A stretch of 36,334 bases of DNA from an uncultured Pseudohongiella sp. (GCA_902591495.1 CACJAW010000021.1:1-36334), one strand, 5' to 3'; shown: positions 1 through 8,675, counted from the first letter of the stretch. Notes: generated by a model from the sequence alone, not told the origin. Numbers and translations are program-made.

Positions 1-2
1 CT

Positions 3-86
3 ACTAAAGACGATATGTGGTTGTGTCAAAGATGCGGTGAGTCTAATTTTGAAAGTTTTGATATCTGCTGGCGTTGTAATGCGTAA
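3..86 (+). CDS. C-terminal end of a zinc-finger protein (5' truncated by window edge)
   Basis: Reading frame 3 is open from the window edge to a TAA at 84-86 and gives 27 residues. They contain W-x-C-x2-C-x3-N-x6-C-x2-C, which is the full spacing of a RanBP2-type zinc finger (cysteine pairs CQRC and CWRC). The four cysteines should bind one zinc. In bacteria such a finger often closes a short protein with an N-terminal DUF2007-type domain, but that part lies outside the window, so this placement is inference. The stop overlaps the preferred ATG of the lipase-like gene by 8 bases, which suggests one transcript and translational coupling. The fragment is too short for standard ORF listing. Confidence 0.7.
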   Translation, partial: TKDDMWLCQRCGESNFESFDICWRCNA

Positions 87-786
87 GTCTGTGTCTTTTA
101 GCTTTCTAATTTTTGTCTTGGCCTCAAATTTCGCAAAACCGGCTTTTGCAGAGGATTGCGTAGTTTTATTGCACGGTCTCGCAAGAGTATCTAATTCTAT
201 GGGCGAGCTTGAGACAAAATTAATTCGCGCAGGATTTTCTGTTGCAAACATTAATTTTCAGTCTCGAAAGCACCAAATCGATTTTCTGTCGTATGATGCG
301 GTTAGTCGTGGGATTAATGCGTGTTTTGAAAACAATCCGGTGAAAGTACATTTCATAACTCATTCCTTAGGTGGAATTCTAGTTCGGCATTTCTTTAAAG
401 AGCATAGTCTCGTCAACCTTGGTAGGGTAGTTATGCTTGGTCCGCCAAATCAAGGCAGTGAGCTGGTGGATCGATTAAAGTCTTTCCCAGGGTTTTCGTT
501 GCTTGGTCCGGCTGGGAGAGCTTTAGGCACTGACGTCGATAGTATTCCGCGAAAATTGGGTCCAATTTCTTTTGAATTAGGTGTCATTGCGGGAACACGG
601 AATATAACTCCCTTGGGTTTTTTTTGGCTGGATCGTCCGAACGATAGTGTCGTTACTGTTGAAAGCACTAAGGTTGAAGGTATGAGCGAGCATATTTCTT
701 TGCCGGTAACTCACACTCTCATGATGCGAAATAATACTGTGATAGATCACTCAATTAATTTTCTAAGAAGTGGCCACTTTAAATAA
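79..786 (+). CDS. Secreted alpha/beta-hydrolase (lipase-like)
   Basis: A 235-residue alpha/beta-hydrolase, probably exported. From the ATG at 79 the first 24 residues form a signal peptide: a basic MRK, a hydrophobic core, then a PAFA cleavage site. An ATG at 37 would add 14 residues ahead of the signal and lies inside the zinc-finger gene, so 79 is preferred. The oxyanion region is LLHG (30-33). The nucleophile elbow is THSLGG with Ser96. Asp189 (in PNDSVV) and His212 (in VTHTLM) complete a plausible triad. The fold resembles extracellular triacylglycerol lipases and PGAP1/DUF676-type esterases. The substrate cannot be told; a short-chain or glycerolipid ester is an inference. It overlaps the zinc-finger gene by 8 bases and ends tail to tail with efpL. 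Confidence 0.72.
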   Translation: MRKSVSFSFLIFVLASNFAKPAFAEDCVVLLHGLARVSNSMGELETKLIRAGFSVANINFQSRKHQIDFLSYDAVSRGINACFENNPVKVHFITHSLGGILVRHFFKEHSLVNLGRVVMLGPPNQGSELVDRLKSFPGFSLLGPAGRALGTDVDSIPRKLGPISFELGVIAGTRNITPLGFFWLDRPNDSVVTVESTKVEGMSEHISLPVTHTLMMRNNTVIDHSINFLRSGHFK

Positions 787-812
787 AGAGAGAAGACGAT
801 ATTTTTATCTAG

Positions 813-1379
813 CTATACCCTCGACATAAATTTACCCGTAGCAGTATTTACTCTCACTAAGTCGCCGGGCTTTAAGTATTCGGGAACTTGAATTTCTAAG
901 CCAGTGGACAGCGTAGCTGTCTTCGTTCTATTTGTTGCTGATGAGCCAGAGATGGCCGGAGGGGTTTCTTCTACACGCAGATCTACAGACTGAGGTAACT
1001 CGATGGCAAGGATGCGTTCTCCAGACACCAAGGCAAAAATATTTTCTTGTTGTTCAGATAAGAATGGAAGTTGCTCACTCAATTGATCTCGAGCTATTTC
1101 AAATTGTTCAAACGTATCACTATTCATAAAATATAAGTTATCTGAATCAGAGTAACTATATTGCACTGGAATTCGAATGAAATCTGCTAAAGGTAACAAA
1201 TCTCCACCTTTTAAAGATGAATCTACTTTAGAGCCATTTTGAAGGTTTCGGAATTCGATTTTATAAAGTGTTACAGCTCCTCTTGAAGAGGGTGATTTAG
1301 ACTCCAGATGTTTCACGATATGAGGTACACCTTGAATCTCAACCACCATGCCCTTTTTTAATTCGCTTGCTTTTGGCAT
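813..1379 (-). CDS. efpL: Elongation factor P-like protein EfpL (YeiP)
   Basis: A 188-residue EF-P paralogue that acts at the ribosome to relieve stalling on proline-containing motifs. The three EF-P domains are present: an N-terminal KOW-like domain starting MPKASELKKGM, then two OB-fold domains. The tip loop SPSSRGAVTLYK carries Arg33, where canonical EF-P has a modified Lys/Arg; E. coli YeiP has SPTARGAATLYK. The C-terminal ATLSTGLEIQVPEYLKPG also matches YeiP. The length equals the family's (about 190). The start ATG is preceded only by a weak purine stretch. It diverges from the DAHP synthase, with 115 bp shared between them. No canonical efp or EpmA/B gene lies in the window. Assignment to EfpL rather than EF-P is confident from the tip loop. 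Confidence 0.93.
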   Translation of the reverse strand: MPKASELKKGMVVEIQGVPHIVKHLESKSPSSRGAVTLYKIEFRNLQNGSKVDSSLKGGDLLPLADFIRIPVQYSYSDSDNLYFMNSDTFEQFEIARDQLSEQLPFLSEQQENIFALVSGERILAIELPQSVDLRVEETPPAISGSSATNRTKTATLSTGLEIQVPEYLKPGDLVRVNTATGKFMSRV

Positions 1380-1440
1380 ATGACTGTCTCTGGAAAATCT
1401 ATTAAGTGATATTACTCAAAGGGGAAAATTTAACATAATT

Positions 1441-1469
1441 TTGAACTTTTAGGTTAATTACAGCATAAT
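1441..1469 (+). promoter_or_regulatory. Sigma-70 promoter candidate for the DAHP synthase gene
   Basis: TTGAAC at 1441-1446, a 17-base spacer, then CATAAT at 1464-1469. Both hexamers are close to consensus. Transcription would begin near 1476, about 20 bases before the ATG at 1495, leaving almost no room for a leader-peptide attenuator. Confidence 0.5.
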
Positions 1470-1494
1470 CCGATCCCCCTCACAGTCTGAGTTA

Positions 1495-2577
1495 ATGTAC
1501 GGCATGAAAAATACAGATAAAGAAGTGGAAAATCTTCATATAACCGGTTATGACGCCTTACCTTCGCCTGGTCAAATTAAAGAGGAATATAAACTTGAAG
1601 GTAAAGCTCTTGAAACAGTTAAAAAAGGCCAACGGGAAGTTAAAGATATTCTTGAAAGAAAAGATAGTCGGATAATTGCAATTGTTGGACCATGTTCAAT
1701 CCATAACCCTATTGAGGCGGTTGAGTATGCCAAGTTACTTAAGCCACTTGCAGATGAATTAGCAAATGAACTTCTCATAGTTATGCGTGTTTATTTCGAA
1801 AAGCCAAGGACTTCCATTGGTTGGGATGGCTTAATTTATGACCCACACTTGGACGGCTCTCATAGAATCGATCAAGGCATTCGTATCGGAAGAAAACTTA
1901 TGGTAGATATTTCTAAAATAGGGCTACCAATAGGTATTGAAGCTCTCGATTTAATATCGCCTCAATACCTGCAGGACTTGGTTAGTTGGACAGCGGTAGG
2001 CGCGCGTACTACCGAGTCTCCTACACACCGAAAACTTGCGAGTGGAATAAGTTCTGCCGTCGGTTTTAAAAATAATATTGATGGAGAGATATCTGTAGCG
2101 ATTAATGCAATAAGATCAGCTTCAGCTAATCATAGCTTCATATCTGTTACAGATGCAGGAAGTGTCGCTGTGTTCCGAACAGAGGGCAATCCGCACTGCC
2201 ATGTTATTCTTCGAGGTGGCAGAGAACCGAACTATGATGAAGCAAGCGTAACAGTATGCGAGGAAGAGTTGCGAAAAGCAGGTATTGTCGAGAATATAAT
2301 GATTGATTGCAGTCATGGAAATTCGAAAAAAAACCATACTAGGCAACTTGATGTCTTGAAAGATATTTCGAAACAGCTCGCTGCTGATAACACTTCGATA
2401 ATTGGCGTAATGTTAGAGAGTAATATAGAGGAAGGTAATCAACCGATTCCAAATAATCTAGATGAAATTCGCCCAGGTGTTTCGGTAACAGACGCTTGTA
2501 TCGGTTGGGAGTCAACAGAGGCAGCTCTTCGCTTGTTTGCGAATTCTATTCAGGGAAAAGTATCTAAAAGTTCTTAG
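1495..2577 (+). CDS. 3-deoxy-7-phosphoheptulonate (DAHP) synthase, type I
   Basis: Catalyses the first shikimate-pathway step: phosphoenolpyruvate plus erythrose 4-phosphate gives DAHP. The 360 residues match the AroF/G/H class. GPCSIH (65-70) and the substrate-binding MRVYFEKPRTSIGWDGLI (97-114) are intact. Metal ligands align with E. coli AroG at a constant offset: Cys67, His274 (DCSHGNS), Glu308 (MLESN) and Asp333 (VTDACIGW). GARTTES (169-175) is also conserved. I cannot tell which aromatic amino acid inhibits it, so no letter is assigned. A second ATG at 1504 is possible. The gene ends 16 bp from the oppositely oriented aminotransferase, which could act at the other end of Phe/Tyr synthesis; that link is inferred. 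Confidence 0.95.
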   Translation: MYGMKNTDKEVENLHITGYDALPSPGQIKEEYKLEGKALETVKKGQREVKDILERKDSRIIAIVGPCSIHNPIEAVEYAKLLKPLADELANELLIVMRVYFEKPRTSIGWDGLIYDPHLDGSHRIDQGIRIGRKLMVDISKIGLPIGIEALDLISPQYLQDLVSWTAVGARTTESPTHRKLASGISSAVGFKNNIDGEISVAINAIRSASANHSFISVTDAGSVAVFRTEGNPHCHVILRGGREPNYDEASVTVCEEELRKAGIVENIMIDCSHGNSKKNHTRQLDVLKDISKQLAADNTSIIGVMLESNIEEGNQPIPNNLDEIRPGVSVTDACIGWESTEAALRLFANSIQGKVSKSS

Positions 2578-2593
2578 CTATCCGTAATCGACT

Positions 2594-3793
2594 TTAAGTT
2601 ATCTTTATTACGTTAACGATACTCTCCGTAACGTAGTCAATGTTGCTTTTATTTATACTTGCAACATTAATCCGGCTTGAGTCTACAAGATAGATTGCGT
2701 ATTTGTTTATTAGCTCCTGAATCTGACTTTGAGTCACACCTAAAAACGAAAACATTCCTTTCTCATTTTGAATGAAGCCAAAGTCATTATCGACGCCTGA
2801 TTTTTTCAAACTTTCAGAAAACGTAACCCGTAGGCCATTGATTCGATCTCTGACTCCCTTCAATTCCTCTTGCCACATCGAGTAAAGAGAACTGTCTTCA
2901 TAAATAAGCTGGACAATTGCTGCACCATGATCTGGAGGCATGGAATAATTGGCTCGCGCTGCTGCAGCAAGTAAGGTGCTTGCGGAACTTGCTGCTACCT
3001 CGTTCTGACAAATTAAGCTTACTGCCCCGGTTCTTTCTCGATAAAGGCCAAAATTTTTAGAGCAAGAGCTTACTACAATTAATTCGGGTAGTGATTCAGC
3101 TAATAATCGTACACCCACAACGTCTTCTTCCAATCCATCGCCCATTCCTTGGTATGCTAAATCAATAAATATTGTAAAACCTTGCTTGAGGGCAAGATCC
3201 TTTATCGCAATCCATTGGTCTTGAGAGAGATCGGCCCCGCTTGGATTATGGCAGCAGCCGTGCAGAAGAACCACATCACCTCTTGGTACCTTAGCCAACG
3301 TACTTAACATGCCTTCGAAATCTACCGAGTGCGTTTTGTAGTCATAGTAGGGATATGAATTAAAGTCGAGCCCAGCCGATCCAATCAGAGGCTTATGGTT
3401 AGCCCATGTTGGGTCGCTGACCCAAATGGTCGTGTTGGGATTTGCTCGAGCGATGAATTCTGCAGCGATCCTCAGGCCTCCACAACCGCCTGGTGTTTGG
3501 ATCGTTATCCGTCTACCCCCTAAGCTATTTTTTAATGTTGACCCTAGGATTAATTCCGCTACAGCTTCGTTATAACCCGCGGCCCCCATGGGCCCTACAT
3601 AGGCTTTAGTCATTTGAGAATCTAGGATTCTCTTTTCTGCCTCTTTAACAGCTTTCATTACTGGGGTCGCGCCATCTTCGTCTTTGTAGACTCCGATGCC
3701 TAAGTCCACCTTTTTTGGATTATTATCTGCTTTGAATGCCGCGTTTAGCCCAAGAATAGGATCGGGTGGAAGTGGTTGTAGTGAGTCAAACAT
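2594..3793 (-). CDS. Aspartate/aromatic-amino-acid aminotransferase (AspC/TyrB family)
   Basis: PLP-dependent class I aminotransferase of 399 residues, the normal length for AspC/TyrB. Conserved residues are visible: Trp130 in DPTW, Asn183 in CHNPSG, Asp211 and Tyr214 in IDLAYQG, the Schiff-base Lys246 in [14 protein letters not shown], Arg254 for the PLP phosphate, and Arg374 in SSRINVAS for the substrate carboxylate. It moves amino groups between glutamate and oxaloacetate or aromatic 2-oxoacids. Proximity to DAHP synthase favours an aromatic role, but the sequence alone does not separate AspC from TyrB. Its start overlaps the end of folD by 8 bases, so translation is probably coupled and both lie on one minus-strand transcript. 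Confidence 0.92.
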   Translation of the reverse strand: MFDSLQPLPPDPILGLNAAFKADNNPKKVDLGIGVYKDEDGATPVMKAVKEAEKRILDSQMTKAYVGPMGAAGYNEAVAELILGSTLKNSLGGRRITIQTPGGCGGLRIAAEFIARANPNTTIWVSDPTWANHKPLIGSAGLDFNSYPYYDYKTHSVDFEGMLSTLAKVPRGDVVLLHGCCHNPSGADLSQDQWIAIKDLALKQGFTIFIDLAYQGMGDGLEEDVVGVRLLAESLPELIVVSSCSKNFGLYRERTGAVSLICQNEVAASSASTLLAAAARANYSMPPDHGAAIVQLIYEDSSLYSMWQEELKGVRDRINGLRVTFSESLKKSGVDNDFGFIQNEKGMFSFLGVTQSQIQELINKYAIYLVDSSRINVASINKSNIDYVTESIVNVIKIT

Positions 3794-4676
3794 CTGAAGT
3801 TTCCCTGTTTATTCTGTAGGCTTTTAAAGTATTTTGTAAGAGTGAGGCGCGAGTCATTGGACCTACACCACCAGTAACATAGGTTATGTATGAGCATTTG
3901 GTTTTTACGTTTTCAAAGTCAACGTCGCCAACGTTTCGGAATCCCGCCTTCTTCGTACTATCCGGTACTCGTGTTTGTCCTACGTCTATCACTACAGCAC
4001 CTTCCTTAACCATATCGGCGGTTAGAAATTCAGTCTTGCCGATTGCGACTATGAGAATGTCAGCTGTTAAGCAAAGCTCTTTTAAATTCTTAGTGCGACT
4101 GTGGGCGAGCGTTACCGTGGCGTTCCCGGGGTCTGTATTTCGGGACATCAGGATAGCCATGGGTGTCCCGACAATGTTACTTCGGCCGAGAACTACACAA
4201 TGCTTCCCCTCAGTTGTTATCTTATTTCTTCTTAATAACTCCATTATTCCATTAGGAGTGGCAGAAACATACGTGGGAAGGCCTAAATTCAAATTACCGA
4301 CATTTTCTGGACAAAATCCGTCGACGTCTTTTTTAGGGTCTATAGCAAGGACGATCTTGCTTTCGTTGATATGGGCTGGGAGTGGCAGCTGGATTATAAA
4401 ACCATCTATCGCCGTATTTTCGTTTAATTCACTAACTTTATTCAGCAGGTCTTGTTCTGTTATAGATGCATCCATTCGGATAGTGGTTGAGTCAAACCCT
4501 ACTTCTTCACAATCCCTGATCTTAAATGCTACATAATTTTGACTTGCGCCATCGTTGCCGACAAGTACAGCTGCGAGATGCGGAGGTCGTCCTCCAGTCG
4601 CAATTATGTTTTCCACTTCATTCTTAATTTCTTTTCGGATTTCTTCTGAACAAGCATTGCCATCCAGTAACTGCAT
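3786..4676 (-). CDS. folD: Bifunctional methylenetetrahydrofolate dehydrogenase/cyclohydrolase FolD
   Basis: Interconverts 5,10-methylene-, methenyl- and 10-formyl-tetrahydrofolate using NADP in the cytosol. The preferred ATG at 4676 has GGA about 10 bases upstream and yields 296 residues (E. coli 288). A TTG at 4715 would add 13 residues unlike the family. Catalytic Lys52 sits in [19 protein letters not shown] (96-100), [11 protein letters not shown] (117-127), the nucleotide-binding [12 protein letters not shown] and [11 protein letters not shown] are all present. Oddly, the signature normally read PVPGGVGPMT is [10 protein letters not shown] here (266-275), so two usually invariant prolines are replaced. 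The other active-site residues look intact, so activity is likely. The gene overlaps the aminotransferase and sits 113 bp behind gloA. Confidence 0.94.
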   Translation of the reverse strand: MQLLDGNACSEEIRKEIKNEVENIIATGGRPPHLAAVLVGNDGASQNYVAFKIRDCEEVGFDSTTIRMDASITEQDLLNKVSELNENTAIDGFIIQLPLPAHINESKIVLAIDPKKDVDGFCPENVGNLNLGLPTYVSATPNGIMELLRRNKITTEGKHCVVLGRSNIVGTPMAILMSRNTDPGNATVTLAHSRTKNLKELCLTADILIVAIGKTEFLTADMVKEGAVVIDVGQTRVPDSTKKAGFRNVGDVDFENVKTKCSYITYVTGGVGPMTRASLLQNTLKAYRINRETSDV

Positions 4677-4789
4677 TTTTGATTTTCCACTATGAGGCGA
4701 TTTTGGTCTTTTCAAAACATTGCTTTAGCTAGCAATAGTCTTAAAGGGCACCTATCATAATCGAGTGATTTAATTTGCTCAATAGAGGC

Positions 4790-5209
4790 TTACCAATTAC
4801 CTGTATTTTTCATGCTTATCCAAGGCTCTCTTTCAGGCAAGGCTTCACCGTCCTGAAGAAGTTCTATTGATATATTGTCAGGGGATCGCACAAAAGCCAT
4901 TCTGCCGTCTCTGGGTGGTCTATTTATTACTACCCCACTATCTAGTAAATGTTGACAGGTTTCGTAAATATTTGTCACCGAGTAAGCGAGATGTCCAAAG
5001 TTTCGCCCTTCATCATAATCTTCTGAATCCCAATTGTAAGTCAATTCGACCTGCGCTTCCTCGTTATTTGGTGCTGAAAGAAATACTAATGTGAATCTGC
5101 CTTCTTCACTTTCATATCGATTAACTTCTTTTAGACCTAGTTTATTGCAATAAAAATCAAGTGACTGCTCGATATCTGAAACTCGAACCATCGTGTGTAA
5201 ATATTTCAT
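4790..5209 (-). CDS. gloA: Lactoylglutathione lyase (glyoxalase I)
   Basis: Converts the hemithioacetal of methylglyoxal and glutathione to S-lactoylglutathione. It is a single VOC-fold protein of 139 residues (E. coli GloA 135). The four metal ligands match: His5 (LHTM), Glu55 (VELTYNW), His73 (FGHLAY) and Glu116 (IELL). The missing loop after the third strand and the IELTYNW-type motif resemble the Ni/Co-activated bacterial class; the metal preference is inference. The gene starts 23 bp after frmA on the same strand, so both glutathione-dependent aldehyde-removal enzymes are probably co-transcribed. Confidence 0.93.
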   Translation of the reverse strand: MKYLHTMVRVSDIEQSLDFYCNKLGLKEVNRYESEEGRFTLVFLSAPNNEEAQVELTYNWDSEDYDEGRNFGHLAYSVTNIYETCQHLLDSGVVINRPPRDGRMAFVRSPDNISIELLQDGEALPEREPWISMKNTGNW

Positions 5210-5232
5210 GAACTAAATTCCACGCTGTTGAT

Positions 5233-6339
5233 TTAATAAATGACTACTGATCGTATACTCTCTCCACTATGCATCATAGTAAAGGCATTATTTATCTCTT
5301 CCAGAGGCATAGTATGGGTAATTAAGGGATCTATTTGTATTTTTCCATCCATATACCAGTCCACTATTTTTGGAACGTCAGTGCGGCCCCTGGCTCCGCC
5401 AAATGCAGTCCCTTTCCACGATCTTCCTGTTACCAGCTGAAATGGACGGGTTGCTATTTCTTGTCCCGCTCCAGCAACCCCAATAATGTATGACTCACCC
5501 CATCCTTTATGGCAGCACTCTAGGGCATTTCTCATAATGTTAACATTCCCGATACACTCAAAACTGTAATCAACTCCGCCATCGGTTAAATCAACAATAG
5601 CCTCCGTGATATTTTCTGTTTCGTTTGGGTTGATGAAATCGGTCAATCCAAAATCTCGGCCGAGTTTCTCGCGAGCAGGATTAATGTCTATCCCGATAAT
5701 TCGATCTGCTCCAACCATTCGTGCGCCTTGGATGACATTAAGGCCAATACCTCCAAGCCCAAACACTGCCACGGAGCTTCCTGGCTCAACTCGTGCCTCA
5801 AAAGCAACGGCTCCAACACCGGTAGTAACTCCGCAACCGATATAACAAATTTTGTCGAATGGTGCATCGCTTCTTACCTTGGCTAATGCTATTTCAGGCA
5901 TGACGGTAAAATTAGAAAAGGTTGAGCAGCCCATATAGTGTAGGATAGGTTTTCCATCTAACGAGAATCGACTACTGTTGTCTGGCATTAAACCTCGTCC
6001 CTGTGTTTCACGAATCGATTGGCATAGATTTGTTTTTGGGTTCAAACAGAAATCACACTGGCGACATTCAGGCGTGTACAGAGGTATTACGATATCATCT
6101 ACTTTTACAGAAGTTACACCGGGGCCTATTTCTCTTACAATTCCTGCTCCTTCATGACCTAGGATAACAGGGAATTCGCCTTCAGGATCATCACCCGAAA
6201 GTGTAAATGCATCTGTGTGGCAGACTCCAGTGGCTTTTACTTCGATTAAAACTTCACCTGCCTTAGGTCCTTCGAGGTCTACTTCAACGATTTCTAGGGG
6301 CTCGCCGGAGGCGAATGCTACAGCGGCTCTTGATTTCAT
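5233..6339 (-). CDS. frmA: S-(hydroxymethyl)glutathione dehydrogenase / class III alcohol dehydrogenase
   Basis: Oxidises the formaldehyde-glutathione adduct to S-formylglutathione with NAD. It is a zinc-dependent medium-chain dehydrogenase of 368 residues. Catalytic zinc ligands are Cys40 (GVCHTD), His62 (GHEGAG) and Cys169. Structural zinc ligands are Cys92, Cys95, Cys98 and Cys106. The Rossmann motif GLGGIG lies at 194-199. Arg110 in [15 protein letters not shown] marks class III enzymes, where it binds the glutathione carboxylate. AAGGA lies 7 bases before the ATG. The usual partner, S-formylglutathione hydrolase (fghA), is not in the window. It heads the minus-strand group frmA-gloA-folD-aminotransferase. 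Confidence 0.95.
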   Translation of the reverse strand: MKSRAAVAFASGEPLEIVEVDLEGPKAGEVLIEVKATGVCHTDAFTLSGDDPEGEFPVILGHEGAGIVREIGPGVTSVKVDDIVIPLYTPECRQCDFCLNPKTNLCQSIRETQGRGLMPDNSSRFSLDGKPILHYMGCSTFSNFTVMPEIALAKVRSDAPFDKICYIGCGVTTGVGAVAFEARVEPGSSVAVFGLGGIGLNVIQGARMVGADRIIGIDINPAREKLGRDFGLTDFINPNETENITEAIVDLTDGGVDYSFECIGNVNIMRNALECCHKGWGESYIIGVAGAGQEIATRPFQLVTGRSWKGTAFGGARGRTDVPKIVDWYMDGKIQIDPLITHTMPLEEINNAFTMMHSGESIRSVVIY

Positions 6340-6520
6340 TTTTTATCCTTTTTGCTTAATTGAAAATCGCATTGTAAAAGAGCTGCGCTTATTTCAGCAA
6401 ATTAATCTGACTATCCATAACTCAGTCTTAAATATGTATCCGTTTTACTCCTTATAGAAACCGAATTTTTGGCGTAAAATACTTACATATTGTCGTATCA
6501 AATTTTTACTAGGAAGGATC

Positions 6521-6559
6521 ATGATGCACAGCACTGGTGATGGACTATGGAAGTTATAA
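6521..6559 (+). CDS. Candidate 12-residue leader peptide overlapping tauE
   Basis: A short ORF (MMHSTGDGLWKL) starts at the first of two adjacent ATGs, 3 bases after a strong Shine-Dalgarno sequence AGGAAGG (6511-6517). It terminates at 6557-6559, 13 bases inside tauE, which is in another frame. The exporter's own ATG at 6547 has only a weak GGTGATGG before it, and an in-frame TGA at 6538 forbids an upstream extension. Ribosomes loading at the strong site would terminate on top of the tauE start, a layout typical of translational coupling. No conservation evidence is available. Confidence 0.35.
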   Translation: MMHSTGDGLWKL

Positions 6560-7254
6560 TTGCAACCTTGATCATATTTTTAGGTGCTTACATTCAGACC
6601 GCACTCGGTTTTGGTCTTGCGATAGTTGCTGCACCAATTTTATTTTTCTTGGACCCACTTTATGTGCCAGCGCCCATAACGATGTCAGCACTGACATTGT
6701 CGCTTGTTATGGCTTTAAGTCATTGGAAGTCAATATCTTTCTCAGGTTTAAAATTTGCGATTCTAGGTCGTATACCTGGGACAATATGTGGGGGTATGTT
6801 GTTGGTTTGGATTTCTGTCGAGCAGCTTGCGTTATGGGTAGGTATCTCTGTTATTGTCGCGGTCATATTGAGCCTCAGTAGTTTAAAATTAAAACCAAGC
6901 ACAGGTTCTTTGTTTTCTGCGGGGTTTTTATCAGGGTTTATGGGCACTAGTACCTCAATCGGAGGCCCTCCTATGGCCTTGTTGCTGCAGCATGAAAAGA
7001 GTGACTATATCAGGGCTAACATGTCGGCTTTTTTTTGTGCAAGTTGTCTGATGTCGCTAGTAATGCTGCTAGTGATTGGTAAGCTTGATCAGAGTCACAT
7101 ATTTTTATTTTTACCGTTCATACCGGCTACTTTGTTTGGATATTGGCTTGCTATGAAGACTGTTCGTAAGATTTCTCATAATTCGTTAAGATATAGTTCT
7201 TTAGTTCTATGCATGCTTGCCGGCTTAATGACGCTAGCTTCGTACTGGTGGTAA
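6547..7254 (+). CDS. TauE/SafE family membrane permease
   Basis: A 235-residue inner-membrane protein with about seven to eight hydrophobic segments and few charged residues between them. The first half begins with a glycine-rich helix (GAYIQTALGFGLAIVAAP) and the second repeats it (SAGFLSGFMGTSTSIGGPPMAL), the internal duplication typical of TauE/SafE proteins (formerly DUF81). Family members are linked to export of sulfite, sulfoacetate or other organic anions; the substrate here is unknown. The start is fixed by an in-frame stop at 6538. Translation may depend on the overlapping leader ORF at 6521. It diverges from frmA across about 200 bp that show no other clear gene. Confidence 0.85.
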   Translation: MEVIIATLIIFLGAYIQTALGFGLAIVAAPILFFLDPLYVPAPITMSALTLSLVMALSHWKSISFSGLKFAILGRIPGTICGGMLLVWISVEQLALWVGISVIVAVILSLSSLKLKPSTGSLFSAGFLSGFMGTSTSIGGPPMALLLQHEKSDYIRANMSAFFCASCLMSLVMLLVIGKLDQSHIFLFLPFIPATLFGYWLAMKTVRKISHNSLRYSSLVLCMLAGLMTLASYWW

Positions 7255-7363
7255 CGTAAAGGTTACATAAAAGGTGTGACTAAAATTGAATCACGTTAAT
7301 TGAATGAAAGTTTTTTGCTCAGGCTAAAGTACTAAAATTTTTAAAATTACAGGATAGTTTATT

Positions 7364-8074
7364 TTGAGTTGGCCACACGATACTAGCATCGAAGCTTTCC
7401 GAAACAGATGGATTTTGGAGGGAGAGCCCCTGTGGGAAAGTGTTTTTGAGATGCATAAAGATAAAATGCAAATTAAAAATGCAAAAGTCGCGATACCAAA
7501 TCTTGAAAAAATATTCACAGCGACTTTCAAATTGTCCAGTTCAAAAGGTTTTCAGGCAATGAGTTTGAGAGATTTAAGCAAGGAGACAGGGATTAGTATG
7601 GGGGGGTTATATTCTTATATTGGCTCGAAGAACGACTTGGCTTCTGTGATTGAGGGCGTTCAGCGGAAGTATATTGAGCAAGTTGCAGATGAAATTTTGG
7701 AGGCAAAACTTGAACCTAAGGAATGCTTACGAGGCATTATTTTTGGTGAAATTTATATGATGGAAATATTACGTTCCTGGTACTATTTCTGCTTTATGGA
7801 ACTCAAAGGACTGTCGAAAGAGCAACAAAGTTTTGCACTAGATAATGAGTTGAGAAGTGAAGAAATTCTAATGAGTATAATTAGCGAAGGTATTTTGGAA
7901 AAACAGTTTATTTGTGAAGAACCTGAACTACTAGCCAGCCAGGTTGTTGCTCAGCTTCAACAATGGCATCTTAAACAATGGAAGTTCAAACTCCGTAATG
8001 TACAAACAGAGGATTATGCTAGATACGTTTTTAGTAGCTTGTTAAAATGTTTATGTGTGAGTGAAGATACTTAA
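7364..8074 (+). CDS. TetR/AcrR-family transcriptional regulator
   Basis: A 236-residue one-component repressor-type protein. The helix-turn-helix is SLRDLSKETGISMGGLYSYIGSKNDL in family terms (about 66-92), followed by an all-helical ligand domain. Some 40 residues precede the usual TetR_N start and include LWESVFEMHKDKM. The start codon is TTG, supported by AGGA 9 bases upstream; the first internal ATG would remove most of the extension. The ligand is unknown. Neighbours are the TauE-type exporter upstream and a convergent acyltransferase 25 bp downstream; either could be its target, but no clean operator palindrome was found in the 109-bp upstream spacer. Confidence 0.85.
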   Translation: MSWPHDTSIEAFRNRWILEGEPLWESVFEMHKDKMQIKNAKVAIPNLEKIFTATFKLSSSKGFQAMSLRDLSKETGISMGGLYSYIGSKNDLASVIEGVQRKYIEQVADEILEAKLEPKECLRGIIFGEIYMMEILRSWYYFCFMELKGLSKEQQSFALDNELRSEEILMSIISEGILEKQFICEEPELLASQVVAQLQQWHLKQWKFKLRNVQTEDYARYVFSSLLKCLCVSEDT

Positions 8075-8099
8075 TCTCAATTTAAAAATCGCTCGTAAT

Positions 8100-8675
8100 T
8101 CATGAGTTATCTGCGATTAACCCTTTTATTGGGTGATAGAATTCTCTTATTTTTTCTAAATCGCCTTCTACATCCCCACTTGGATAAAAGAAGTCCGCAA
8201 AACCAGCTTCTTTCTTTTCGGCATTAACGTAACCCATAAGTATCGGAACTTCTGCCATGTTAGCTATATGATAAAATCCAGTTTTCCACCGAGCTACCTT
8301 GCTTCTTGTTCCCTCTGGAGGAACTAAAACCACTAAATCTTTATTTTCTTTAAACTGTCTAACCGTTTCTCTCACAACATTATGCGAAGCTGAACGATTA
8401 ATTGGGATACCTCCTAACCATTTCATGAATCCTGCAAAAGGAAATGGAAATAGCGTATGCTTTCCCATCCAGAAAACGCGTAACCTAAGTTTTAGCACTA
8501 CCATCAGCATAAGAGGGAAGTCCCAATTACTAGTGTGTGGGGCTCCGATTAGAACAAATTTTTGATGTGGTAATTCACCCCCTCTTGTTTGCCATCCTAA
8601 AATTTTTAAAATTACGATCGAAATTGTGCGTAGAAATGGCGTAAGAATTGGGGTCGAAAAAATAGTGGTTCGCAC
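8100..8675 (-). CDS. PlsC-like 1-acylglycerol-3-phosphate acyltransferase family protein
   Basis: A 191-residue glycerolipid acyltransferase-fold protein, shorter than E. coli PlsC (245). The catalytic HxxxxD motif is HTSNWD (47-52). The second block around GFMKWLGGIPINR ends at residue 94, and PEGTR (120-124) is the glycerol-phosphate-binding block. A hydrophobic N-terminal helix (about 8-27) suggests peripheral membrane attachment. The GAPHTSNWDF form is typical of a COG0204 subgroup often called putative acyltransferase rather than of housekeeping PlsC, so the acceptor may not be lysophosphatidate. It converges with the TetR gene and is transcribed after the nitroreductase gene. Confidence 0.82.
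   Translation of the reverse strand: MRTTIFSTPILTPFLRTISIVILKILGWQTRGGELPHQKFVLIGAPHTSNWDFPLMLMVVLKLRLRVFWMGKHTLFPFPFAGFMKWLGGIPINRSASHNVVRETVRQFKENKDLVVLVPPEGTRSKVARWKTGFYHIANMAEVPILMGYVNAEKKEAGFADFFYPSGDVEGDLEKIREFYHPIKGLIADNS

Noticed and set aside
3886-4536. A 216-codon open frame antisense to folD
   Set aside because: Composition mirrors the opposite strand of a well-conserved folD; no family resemblance and no ribosome site.
6537-6881. A 114-codon Cys-rich plus-strand frame overlapping tauE
   Set aside because: It is a shadow of tauE; the hydrophobic repeated TauE frame is clearly the coding one.
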